Assembly: GCA_902571055.1 (NCBI GenBank)
Contig: CACGAM010000006.1
Coordinates: 1 to 47,560, forward strand
Origin: an uncultured Pelagibacteraceae bacterium
Lineage (GTDB): Bacteria > Pseudomonadota > Alphaproteobacteria > Pelagibacterales > Pelagibacteraceae
Direction: 5' to 3'
Length of the DNA: 47,560 bases
The translations under genes were made by a program, and so were the position numbers. The notes beneath the pieces are model-generated. The model was not told the DNA's origin. It searched no databases and saw nothing but the letters and a program-made list of their open reading frames with translations. Below are positions 41,197 through 47,560 of the stretch, one piece after another; the stretch's first letter is position 1, and each line of letters opens with the position of its first letter.

Positions 41197-41883
41197 ATGG
41201 ACAATATCTCAAAAGTAAAATCCATGAGTTTATGGATTTTTGTTGTGCCTTTTTTTGCAATAAATGCTTGTTTAATTTTAATCACTCAGTTTCATAGTTT
41301 ATTCCCAAATCCAGAACACATATTGCATGACACAATTCCTTACATTGATGGAAAGGCATCAATAAGTCGTACTGCAAGAGTTTTTCCAACATATTTGATA
41401 TTTAAGCCAGCGATGTTCTTAACATCGTTTTTATTAATTAAATATTGGTTAAATAATAAAAAAATAATTTTATATAAAGATCCAAAAAATAATTACACAA
41501 ATAAGTTTGTATTTTTTGGTATAGGTTCTGCTGTACTTCTTGTAATTCATTCAATTTTTTTGGGGATTAAATTTGAGTATGAATTATATAAACTTTTTAG
41601 ACGTGTGGTGATTTTATTTTTTATAGTTTTTGAAATTATTGCACAAACATATCTAGTAATTTGTTTATACAAAATAAGATATTCGATTGCAGAAAATATA
41701 AATGTAGTTTTTTTAAAACTTAAAATTTTCCTAGTTTCATTATTAATTATTGTAGCTTTAATCTCTATACCATTAGTAAGTGCTCCAGGTAATAAATATT
41801 TAAAACATGCACTTGAGTGGGATTATTTTGTTGGAGTTATAAGTTTTTATTTACTAACATTTTTTATGTGGAAAAAAAATTAA
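41197..41883 (+). CDS. Six-TM membrane protein, possibly Frag1/DRAM/Sfk1-like
   Basis: A 228-residue integral membrane protein. It has a short polar start, one N-terminal helix, an extracytoplasmic loop [20 protein letters not shown], and five more helices ending at [11 protein letters not shown]. The long first loop with PYI...[11 protein letters not shown] recalls Frag1/DRAM/Sfk1 proteins (PYISD.G motif), but the match is weak. Function unknown. It starts 11 bp after the 27-aa peptide gene, so both share a message. Its stop overlaps the mnmA stop by 4 bp (convergent). Confidence 0.75.
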   Translation: MDNISKVKSMSLWIFVVPFFAINACLILITQFHSLFPNPEHILHDTIPYIDGKASISRTARVFPTYLIFKPAMFLTSFLLIKYWLNNKKIILYKDPKNNYTNKFVFFGIGSAVLLVIHSIFLGIKFEYELYKLFRRVVILFFIVFEIIAQTYLVICLYKIRYSIAENINVVFLKLKIFLVSLLIIVALISIPLVSAPGNKYLKHALEWDYFVGVISFYLLTFFMWKKN

Positions 41884-42998
41884 TTTTTTGTAATCCAACC
41901 ACCACCTAGAACTTTATCACCTAATTCATCTTTTGAGTAAAAAACGCATGCTTGTCCGGGTGAAATACCATATTCATCCTCTAATAAAATTAATTTTGTG
42001 GATCCATTATTTATATCTAATTTTGATCTTAATAACTTCCCTGTTGATCTAACCTTTACGAAAATTTCATTGTTAAAGAATTCTTTATTAACTAAAAAAT
42101 TTATATCTTTAAGCAAAATCTCTTTTTTTAACAATTCGTCTTTAGATCCAACTATAATTTCATTTTTATTAGCAATTATATCTAAAACGTACAAGGGATC
42201 ATGATGTGCAATCTTAATTCCTTTTCTTTGTCCAATGGTAAAATTAACTATACCTTCGTGCACACCTAGAACTCTTCCTGAGGTATTTTTTATATTACCT
42301 TTTTTAAATGAATCAGGCCTAAATTTTTGAATAACTGAAACATAATCTCCATTTGGCACAAAGCATATATCTTGACTATCTGGTTTATCAGCTACATTTA
42401 AATCTAAATTTTTTGCTATTTCTCTCGTTTCTTTTTTTAATAAGTTTCCAAGAGGAAATCTTAAAAAATTGAGCTGTTCTCTTGTAGTGTTAAATAAAAA
42501 ATAACTTTGATCTCTGTTTTTATCAACTCCTCGATACATTTCGGTTACATTGTTTTTAGTAAAACTTTTTACATAATGTCCTGTAACGAGTGCATCTGCT
42601 TTAAGATTTTTAGACTCATTAAATAAATCGTTAAATTTCACAGTTTTATTACATTGTACACATGGAATTGGTGTTTCGCCTTTTAAATAACTATCAACGA
42701 AATTATTAATTACACCCTCTCTAAATTTACTTTGATAATAAAAAATCTTATGCTCAATATCTAATTTATGTGCAACCCTTTTAGCGTCTAGAATATCCTG
42801 ACCTGAGCAGCAAACTTTGGATTTAGCAATTTCTTTGCTGTCATCATACAATTTTAGCGTTACACCAATGACTTTATAGCCTTGTTGTTTCATCATGGCT
42901 GCTACAGTAGAGGAATCTACACCACCAGACATTGCGACTACAACTGTAGTTTCTTTTGGGTCTTTATCTATGCCTAAAGAGTTTAATTGTCTTTTCAT
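41880..42998 (-). CDS. mnmA: tRNA-specific 2-thiouridylase
   Basis: Thiolates U34 of tRNA-Lys, -Glu and -Gln. The 372-residue protein has the PP-loop [17 protein letters not shown] near residue 20, the first catalytic Cys in [14 protein letters not shown] and the tRNA-binding segment [12 protein letters not shown]. It also has [19 protein letters not shown] and the second catalytic Cys in [13 protein letters not shown]. All expected domains are present at normal length. It is transcribed away from the DUF3553/cysQ genes (42 bp between starts). Confidence 0.95.
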   Translation of the reverse strand: MKRQLNSLGIDKDPKETTVVVAMSGGVDSSTVAAMMKQQGYKVIGVTLKLYDDSKEIAKSKVCCSGQDILDAKRVAHKLDIEHKIFYYQSKFREGVINNFVDSYLKGETPIPCVQCNKTVKFNDLFNESKNLKADALVTGHYVKSFTKNNVTEMYRGVDKNRDQSYFLFNTTREQLNFLRFPLGNLLKKETREIAKNLDLNVADKPDSQDICFVPNGDYVSVIQKFRPDSFKKGNIKNTSGRVLGVHEGIVNFTIGQRKGIKIAHHDPLYVLDIIANKNEIIVGSKDELLKKEILLKDINFLVNKEFFNNEIFVKVRSTGKLLRSKLDINNGSTKLILLEDEYGISPGQACVFYSKDELGDKVLGGGWITKN

Positions 42999-43040
42999 AT
43001 TTATGGTATTTATACTTATTTCTATTATAAATTAAATTAA

Positions 43041-43214
43041 ATGATTTTAGATTTTGAACCAGGTGACAGAGTAGTTAACCCCCTAAAAAAAGACTGGGGT
43101 ATAGGTCAGGTGCAGTCGATTGTTAAGGAAAAAGTTACTGTAAATTTCGAAAATATAGGAAAAATTGTAATAAATGCAAAAAATATTAATCTTGAAAAGA
43201 TAGATGATGAATAA
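43041..43214 (+). CDS. DUF3553 family small protein, 57 aa
   Basis: ATG at 43041 to TAA at 43212-43214. The product has PGDRVVNPLKKDWGIGQVQS, then VTVNFENIGKIVINAKNI, the SH3-like beta barrel seen in DUF3553 proteins of alphaproteobacteria. The related fold in UvrD/Mfd-type C-terminal regions (W-G-x-G-x-V) binds protein or RNA polymerase, so a role near transcription or repair is conceivable; no function is established. Its end overlaps the cysQ start by 11 bp. Confidence 0.75.
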   Translation: MILDFEPGDRVVNPLKKDWGIGQVQSIVKEKVTVNFENIGKIVINAKNINLEKIDDE

Positions 43215-43980
43215 AATAGATTATAAAGAAATATGCTACAGTTTGATAGATACTTTTCTTTTTGCAGGAAAAAAAAGTGTAGAGATGAGAAATGAAGGTC
43301 TCATAACAGAATATAAAGAGGACAATACACCCGTAACAAATGGTGATATTGAAGTTAATAAAATTTTAAGTGACAAGTTAACAAAGACAACACCAAATAT
43401 TCCCTTGGTGTCTGAGGAAAGTACAAAAAATAAATCAAATAATAATTTAACAACTTTCTGGTTAATAGATCCCATAGATGGAACTTATGATTATGTTAAT
43501 AATAAAGATGAATTTACAATTAATGCAGGTTTAATAGTAGATAAATTACCTACAATTGGATTAATTTATGCGCCTGCAAAAAATAGAATGTTTTATACTT
43601 ATGCACCAGGCGAGAGTTTTGAAATAATAAATAATAACGAGGTAAAATTGGACTGTAAAAAAAAAACTAAAGTAAATCAAATTAAGGCTGTACATTATTC
43701 AGATAAATTGAAGCCTGAAATAATGAAACTTCATCAAAAATATGGAGTAACAGAACATCATAGAATGAAAAGTTCTTTAAAATTTTGTGTAATCGCAGCT
43801 AGTGAATATGATATTTATATTTCAGAACCTAGAGCCTCAGAATGGGATATAGCTGCGGGACATGCTATATTACAGAACGCTGGTGGCATAGTAACTGACT
43901 TTGAAAACAATCAAATTACTTATGGAAAAAAAGATTTTATAAATCCAAGTTTAATTTTGAGAAGAGGTGATAATTTATAA
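43204..43980 (+). CDS. cysQ: 3'(2'),5'-bisphosphate nucleotidase (CysQ, IMPase family)
   Basis: Mg-dependent phosphatase (258 aa) that removes the 3' phosphate from PAP/PAPS and keeps sulfur metabolism running. The metal site is formed by PLVSEEST near residue 60 and FWLIDPIDGTYDYV near residue 85, with SEWDIAAGHAILQNAGG at the far end. KSSLKFCVIAASEYDIYI precedes it. These fit CysQ better than inositol monophosphatase, though that family is the alternative. Two adjacent ATG codons (43204 and 43207) both overlap the DUF3553 gene. It is one base upstream of the next small gene. Confidence 0.85.
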   Translation: MMNKIDYKEICYSLIDTFLFAGKKSVEMRNEGLITEYKEDNTPVTNGDIEVNKILSDKLTKTTPNIPLVSEESTKNKSNNNLTTFWLIDPIDGTYDYVNNKDEFTINAGLIVDKLPTIGLIYAPAKNRMFYTYAPGESFEIINNNEVKLDCKKKTKVNQIKAVHYSDKLKPEIMKLHQKYGVTEHHRMKSSLKFCVIAASEYDIYISEPRASEWDIAAGHAILQNAGGIVTDFENNQITYGKKDFINPSLILRRGDNL

Positions 43981-43981
43981 T

Positions 43982-44131
43982 ATGGACGAAACTGTCAGAA
44001 TAATATTAATTATAATAGTGTCTGTTAGTATATTTGGTTTACTATTATTTGTTTTTGTTAAAAATTATATGAAAAGAAAAATTGAATATTATTTAGAAGT
44101 AAAAAATAAAAAAAATATTAAAGAAGATTAA
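43982..44131 (+). CDS. Small single-pass membrane protein, 49 aa, unknown function
   Basis: ATG at 43982, TAA at 44129-44131. After a short acidic start (MDETVR) comes one hydrophobic helix, IILIIIVSVSIFGLLLFVFV, and then a long, very basic tail (KNYMKRKIEYYLEVKNKKN). The arrangement is that of a bitopic protein with a cytoplasmic charged helix. It begins one base after cysQ and its 3' end overlaps recX by 14 bp (convergent). No family recognised. Confidence 0.6.
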   Translation: MDETVRIILIIIVSVSIFGLLLFVFVKNYMKRKIEYYLEVKNKKNIKED

Positions 44132-44681
44132 TAATTTTTGAATATTCATCTTTATCTATATCCATTACTCTTTTTGATGTATCAAAATCAAAGCCAGATC
44201 TAGCTAAAATACCTATATCTTTCTTATAAAACAGTGGCCTATTATTTTCGTCTCGAGCTGGACCAATACGTTTTTTTTTGCATATTTTTATTGCGGAAAA
44301 AAAATCTTGATCTTCATTGTTTTCTTTAATTGTAGTGATGGTTTGATTGACGTATTTGTCATTTATACCTTTTGTAAGTAGATAATTTCTAATTTTATTG
44401 ATTGAACTACCTCTTTGTATCAAGTTTTTAGCTTTTGAATCAGAATAGAATTTATCATTTAAAAACTTATTTTTTTCTAAATCCTCTAAAACTACTTCAA
44501 TTAAGTCTTTAACATTATTTTTATTTATTCCTGTAGAATTTAATTTTAAATATTTCTTAAGAAGATAGGTCTTTAACTGCTGTTTTGATGGAGAATACTT
44601 CTCAATATAAGCGTACGAAAAGTTACGCATTTCATCAACAGTCGCCTCTAAAGTTTTTTTCTTATTTTTATTAGGAATCAT
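44118..44681 (-). CDS. recX: Regulatory protein RecX
   Basis: Modulator of RecA filaments in DNA recombination. The 187-residue protein is helical with repeated three-helix units typical of RecX: NFSYAYIEKYSPSKQQLKTYL, KFLNDKFYSDSKAKNLIQRG, and SINKIRNYLLTKGINDKYV. IGILARSGFDFDTSKRVM closes the last unit. The tandem arrangement and RG..S.ikI pattern support the call. recA is not in this window. Its 3' end overlaps the 49-aa membrane gene. Confidence 0.85.
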   Translation of the reverse strand: MIPNKNKKKTLEATVDEMRNFSYAYIEKYSPSKQQLKTYLLKKYLKLNSTGINKNNVKDLIEVVLEDLEKNKFLNDKFYSDSKAKNLIQRGSSINKIRNYLLTKGINDKYVNQTITTIKENNEDQDFFSAIKICKKKRIGPARDENNRPLFYKKDIGILARSGFDFDTSKRVMDIDKDEYSKIINLL

Positions 44682-44709
44682 AGAAAGATGTATTATATTA
44701 TATATTCTT

Positions 44710-45183
44710 ATGATCGAACAAATATCATCTTTTTTTAATATCGAAATGATTTATTTATGGTTAAACTTTGGTGTATTACCTTTTTGGATAACATTAATTT
44801 TTTTTCCACAATCTAGAACTTGTAGCTATCTTGTGACGTCTGTGTTTCCATTTTTCTTATTATCCTTGATTTATTCATATCTATTATATTTGTTCTTTAT
44901 GAACGGGTATGATTTTAGCAGTAATTTCTCATTGTATCTAAGTTTAGAAAACCTAAGTACGCTTTTTACTGAAAATGGTTTCTTATTGTTGCTTTGGATA
45001 CACTTTTTAGCAGTAAATCTTTTTTGCGGATGTTGGATTGTTAAAGATAGTCTAAAATTTAATATATCTAAATATGTAAACTTTTTTCCTTTAATTATAA
45101 CTTACTTTATAGGTCCAATCGGAATATTTATTTATTGGTTAATTAGAATAATATCTGCAAAAAAAATCAGTTTATTCGATTAG
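44710..45183 (+). CDS. ABA4-like (DUF4281) membrane protein
   Basis: A 157-residue protein with four hydrophobic helices. The ABA4/DUF4281 pattern appears in the second half: WIHFLAVNLFCGCWIVKDS and then ITYFIGPIGIFIYWLIR, with the His, the W-x-x-x-D and the GP-G segments conserved. Plant ABA4 is needed for neoxanthin formation, and bacterial members are of unknown role, possibly in carotenoid chemistry. No carotenoid genes are beside it in this window. It is divergent from recX by 28 bp and convergent with the rhodanese gene, one base apart. Confidence 0.75.
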   Translation: MIEQISSFFNIEMIYLWLNFGVLPFWITLIFFPQSRTCSYLVTSVFPFFLLSLIYSYLLYLFFMNGYDFSSNFSLYLSLENLSTLFTENGFLLLLWIHFLAVNLFCGCWIVKDSLKFNISKYVNFFPLIITYFIGPIGIFIYWLIRIISAKKISLFD

Positions 45184-45184
45184 A

Positions 45185-45571
45185 TTATTTTTTTACTTTA
45201 AAACCTTCTTGCTCCATTGCAGTAAAACCACCATCAATATGCGAAACGTTTTTAAAGCCCATATCTTTTAGTGTTTTGGCTGCTAATGCCGATCTACCGC
45301 CTGCTGCGCAAAATAAAACAATATCTTTGTTTGTATCAATTACATTGTTTTGAACTAGTGGGCTGTTTGGGTTCAATGAGAACTCTAGTAACCCTCTTGG
45401 AATATGTGTTGCATTTTCGATATATCCAGTGTTTTCTAATTCACCTTTTTCTCTTAGATCAATTAAATTACACTTATTACCACTTGATAATTTAAGTGCT
45501 TCTCCAGCAGAGATAGTTTTAATTTCTTTTGTAGCTTCTGAAATTAGAATTTGTGGTGTTTTAACATTCAT
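45185..45571 (-). CDS. Rhodanese-domain protein
   Basis: A single-domain sulfurtransferase of 128 residues, cytoplasmic. The rhodanese fold is seen in CNLIDLREKGELENTGYIENATHIPRG-type segments: LIDLRE near residue 36, ATHIPRGLLEF, and the active-site loop VLFCAAGGRSALAAKTL with the catalytic Cys. SHIDGGFTAMEQEGF is the C-terminal signature. It could carry persulfide sulfur in tRNA thiolation or detoxification. Its partner is unknown. Confidence 0.88.
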   Translation of the reverse strand: MNVKTPQILISEATKEIKTISAGEALKLSSGNKCNLIDLREKGELENTGYIENATHIPRGLLEFSLNPNSPLVQNNVIDTNKDIVLFCAAGGRSALAAKTLKDMGFKNVSHIDGGFTAMEQEGFKVKK

Positions 45572-45598
45572 ATTACTATAATTATTATATTAAATTCT

Positions 45599-46585
45599 AT
45601 GATAAAAAATAGTCTAAAAAAAATATTTATTAAGATATCGAGATTACTCGGATTTGAAATTATTGATCAAAATAGTTTTGTATCACCAACGTTAAATAAA
45701 GAGCTAAATGAAAATTTAAGTGAATTTAATAAAAAGTCTATTATTCTTCCATTAGGAGAAGTTGAAATTAAAAGAAAAATTGAGTCTTTACTAATTATAT
45801 TTAGAACAAATAGTAACATTGATATATGGGATCAAAACAAAAAACGAATTTTTGAACAGGATAAAATTATATATGTTGAAAAATCTTTAAATTCATTAAT
45901 TAAAAGTATAAAGTTCACAGAGCAAAACTTAAGTTCTTTAGATGTAAAACTAATAATTCTAGATGATAACTCAAACGATCAAAATTTAGATAAAATTAAA
46001 AAGATTTGTGAAAAAGCAAGAATAAGGTATGAATTAATAAATCATGATATTCAAATTAATAAAAATTATATAAAAGAACAGAAAACTAGAGAAACATATT
46101 CTAATCTATCAACTTTACTTACATCCTTTAACCTAGGTAAAAGAAATGGAAAAGATCTAATATTTTTTGTCGAGGATGACTATATTCATTTTAATAACCT
46201 AATAATGGAATGTATTAAAACTTTCGAAAGAGTTTCGTCTCAAATAGGAAAGGATATATTTTTGTGCCCCTCAGACTACCCTTTTCTTTATATGAATAAT
46301 GAAAAAACTAATGTTTTGATCGGTAGCGATAGACATTGGAGAACTGTGAATAAGACATTATGTACTTTTTTCACAACTAAGGAATTATTAGATAAATATT
46401 GGAATAATTTTGAAAAAAACTGTTTGGATAGACATGATCCATTTGAAAAATATTTAAATCAAATATATGAGAATGAGATTTGTATTTCTCCATTAAAAAG
46501 CCTGTCAATTCATATGGCGAATATTAATTCAAGCTATGGTTTATCACCATTTATTGACTATAAAAAAATTTGGGATGAAAATTAA
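45599..46585 (+). CDS. GT-A-fold glycosyltransferase-like protein
   Basis: A 328-residue protein; the ATG at 45599 is chosen because upstream codons would run into the divergent rhodanese gene. The central region has LIILDDNSNDQNLDKIKK, the DDxS motif of family 2-type transferases. Later FFVEDDYIHFNNLIMECI provides an E-D-D metal motif, and the DIFLCPSDYPFLYM stretch follows. There is no membrane helix or signal peptide. It may build surface polysaccharide. Its stop is followed directly by the shared terminator of the amt gene. Exact family and sugar are unknown. Confidence 0.72.
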   Translation: MIKNSLKKIFIKISRLLGFEIIDQNSFVSPTLNKELNENLSEFNKKSIILPLGEVEIKRKIESLLIIFRTNSNIDIWDQNKKRIFEQDKIIYVEKSLNSLIKSIKFTEQNLSSLDVKLIILDDNSNDQNLDKIKKICEKARIRYELINHDIQINKNYIKEQKTRETYSNLSTLLTSFNLGKRNGKDLIFFVEDDYIHFNNLIMECIKTFERVSSQIGKDIFLCPSDYPFLYMNNEKTNVLIGSDRHWRTVNKTLCTFFTTKELLDKYWNNFEKNCLDRHDPFEKYLNQIYENEICISPLKSLSIHMANINSSYGLSPFIDYKKIWDEN

Positions 46586-46615
46586 AAAAAAAGGCCCCTT
46601 TTTACAGGGGCCTTT
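46584..46615 (-). terminator. Intrinsic terminator after amtB
   Basis: A 9-bp perfect stem, AAAGGCCCC (46590-46598) with GGGGCCTTT (46607-46615), encloses an 8-base loop. On the minus strand the stem is followed by a run of nine T (plus-strand A at 46584-46592), a textbook Rho-independent terminator for amtB. The same hairpin could also stop the plus-strand transferase transcript, but there it is followed by GAGGG rather than T. Confidence 0.9.
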
Positions 46616-46635
46616 GAGGGAGAGAAAAATAGTTA

Positions 46636-47560
46636 TTAGTCTCTTATTGCGTAAGCTATAACTCCAGTCTCAGATACATCAGTACCTTTCATTTCAGCTT
46701 CTTTACTCAATCTAATACCCATTGTAGCTTTCATTATCGACCAAACGATAAATGCAACCACAAATACAAATGCATTAATTGAAACAACTCCAAGAAGTTG
46801 TGCTCCGAAAGACGTACCAGAGTTTGTAATTGGAACAGCTAATGTTCCCCAAATACCTGCAAATAAGTGAGCAGGTATAGCACCTACGACATCATCAATT
46901 TTCATAGCAAATAGTAGTTTAGTTCCATAAACAACTATAACACCACCTACGCCACCAATTAAAATTGCTGCTATTGGTGATGGCATTAAAGGTTCAGCGG
47001 TAATTGCAACTAATCCTCCGATTGCACCATTCAACATTTGAATTACATCGGTTTTGCCTGAAAGTCTTGTTACTGCAGCTGCTGCTAAAACTCCACCACA
47101 TGCTGCTAAGTTTGTATTAATGAATATTTTTGATACTGCTACTGCATCATCAAATGTACCCATAGCTAATTGTGATCCACCATTAAATCCAAACCAACCT
47201 AGCCATAAAATAAATACACCAATTGTTACTAATGGAATTGATGAAGCCGCAAAAGGCTTAACCGGACCTGCGCCAGATTTGGTAAATCTTCCAAGTCTTG
47301 GACCAAGTATTATCGCACCAGCGAAAGCTGCTGCACCACCTGTTGAGTGAACTAGTGTTGATCCAGCAAAATCTGAAAATCCAGCTGCTGCTAACCAACC
47401 ACCACCCCACTGCCATCCCATGACAATCGGATAAATTACTCCTGATAATATTGCGGCAAACAAGAAGAACGGCCATAGTTTGATTCTTTCCGCCAAAGTA
47501 CCAGAAACAATTGATACAGTTGTTGCACAAAATACCATTTGGAAATACCAATCTGATCCA
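46636..47560 (-). CDS. amtB: Ammonium transporter AmtB, C-terminal 307 residues (partial)
   Basis: Inner-membrane ammonium channel/transporter of the Amt/MEP/Rh family. The frame is open to the right edge; the visible part begins GSDWYFQMVFCATTVSI, a conserved Amt segment, so the true start lies outside the window. The twin-histidine pair of the pore is seen in LVHSTGGAAAFAGA and PAHLFAGIWGTLAVP. GFNGGSQLAM lies between. The C-terminal tail (EAEMKGTDVSETGVIAYAIRD) fits PII-protein contacts. It ends 21 bp before a strong terminator. Nitrogen control is expected but not visible here. Confidence 0.95.
   Translation of the reverse strand, partial: GSDWYFQMVFCATTVSIVSGTLAERIKLWPFFLFAAILSGVIYPIVMGWQWGGGWLAAAGFSDFAGSTLVHSTGGAAAFAGAIILGPRLGRFTKSGAGPVKPFAASSIPLVTIGVFILWLGWFGFNGGSQLAMGTFDDAVAVSKIFINTNLAACGGVLAAAAVTRLSGKTDVIQMLNGAIGGLVAITAEPLMPSPIAAILIGGVGGVIVVYGTKLLFAMKIDDVVGAIPAHLFAGIWGTLAVPITNSGTSFGAQLLGVVSINAFVFVVAFIVWSIMKATMGIRLSKEAEMKGTDVSETGVIAYAIRD

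Noticed and set aside
47054..47350. 98-codon frame antisense to amtB
   Set aside because: AmtB pore motifs are unmistakable on the minus strand; the antisense frame is a by-product.
1..47560. Mobile elements, prophage, CRISPR arrays, toxin-antitoxin or restriction systems
   Set aside because: No transposase, integrase, regularly spaced repeats or typical defence genes were seen on either strand.

Overview
The window looks like a piece of chromosome from a SAR11-clade alphaproteobacterium ('Candidatus Pelagibacter' type). The DNA is very AT-rich. Most neighbouring genes are a few bases apart or overlap, including convergent pairs. The gene set is the classic streamlined marine one: TRAP transporter, amtB, sulfonate and sulfite genes, and single-copy housekeeping genes. 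I see no insertion sequence, prophage, CRISPR array or rRNA. The taxon is inferred from composition and gene content.

Layout. 1-2.9 kb: 5' part of trigger factor, tRNA-Leu(UAG) with its promoter, a family-5 uracil-DNA glycosylase, a YbgC-type thioesterase, two tiny membrane proteins and a secreted DUF3047 protein. 2.9-8.4 kb: a minus-strand operon of TRAP transporter (dctP, dctQ, dctM), NCS1 permease and Zn alcohol dehydrogenase, with a perfect 11-bp hairpin between dctP and dctQ. 8.5-12.7 kb: GMC oxidoreductase, TerC-family protein, SDR, M23 peptidase, a 39-aa membrane peptide and an ABM-fold monooxygenase. 12.7-16.3 kb: sodB, DoxX, a renalase-like flavoprotein, a cupredoxin and secreted unknowns. 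16.3-20.7 kb: two tandem secreted dienelactone-hydrolase-like proteins coupled to an Anbu-type protease, facing a circularly permuted ATP-grasp enzyme.

20.7-26.1 kb: an MFS/BT1-like transporter facing a three-gene compatible-solute module (HAD phosphatase, glucosyl-3-phosphoglycerate synthase-like enzyme, GH13_18 phosphorylase), most simply read as glucosylglycerate synthesis and recycling. 26.13-26.48 kb: a promoter followed by about 316 nt with higher GC than its surroundings and many hairpins. I could not assign it to a known RNA, and it is the best candidate for something undescribed. 26.5-27.9 kb: a small membrane protein, a Tat-exported MsrB, a small periplasmic protein and a one-cysteine PrxQ.

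27.9-36.1 kb: a sulfur block. Xsc and SuyAB release sulfite from sulfoacetaldehyde and sulfolactate, TauE/SafE can export sulfite, and AprABM can oxidise it to APS. 36.1-41.0 kb: pabB-pabA-pabC (p-aminobenzoate), an MFS transporter and cystathionine beta-lyase. 41.1-47.6 kb: a 27-aa basic peptide, membrane proteins, mnmA, a DUF3553 protein, cysQ, recX, an ABA4-like protein, rhodanese, a glycosyltransferase-like protein, and the 3' part of amtB ending in a strong intrinsic terminator. Nine genes under about 63 aa were found by reading the sequence directly.
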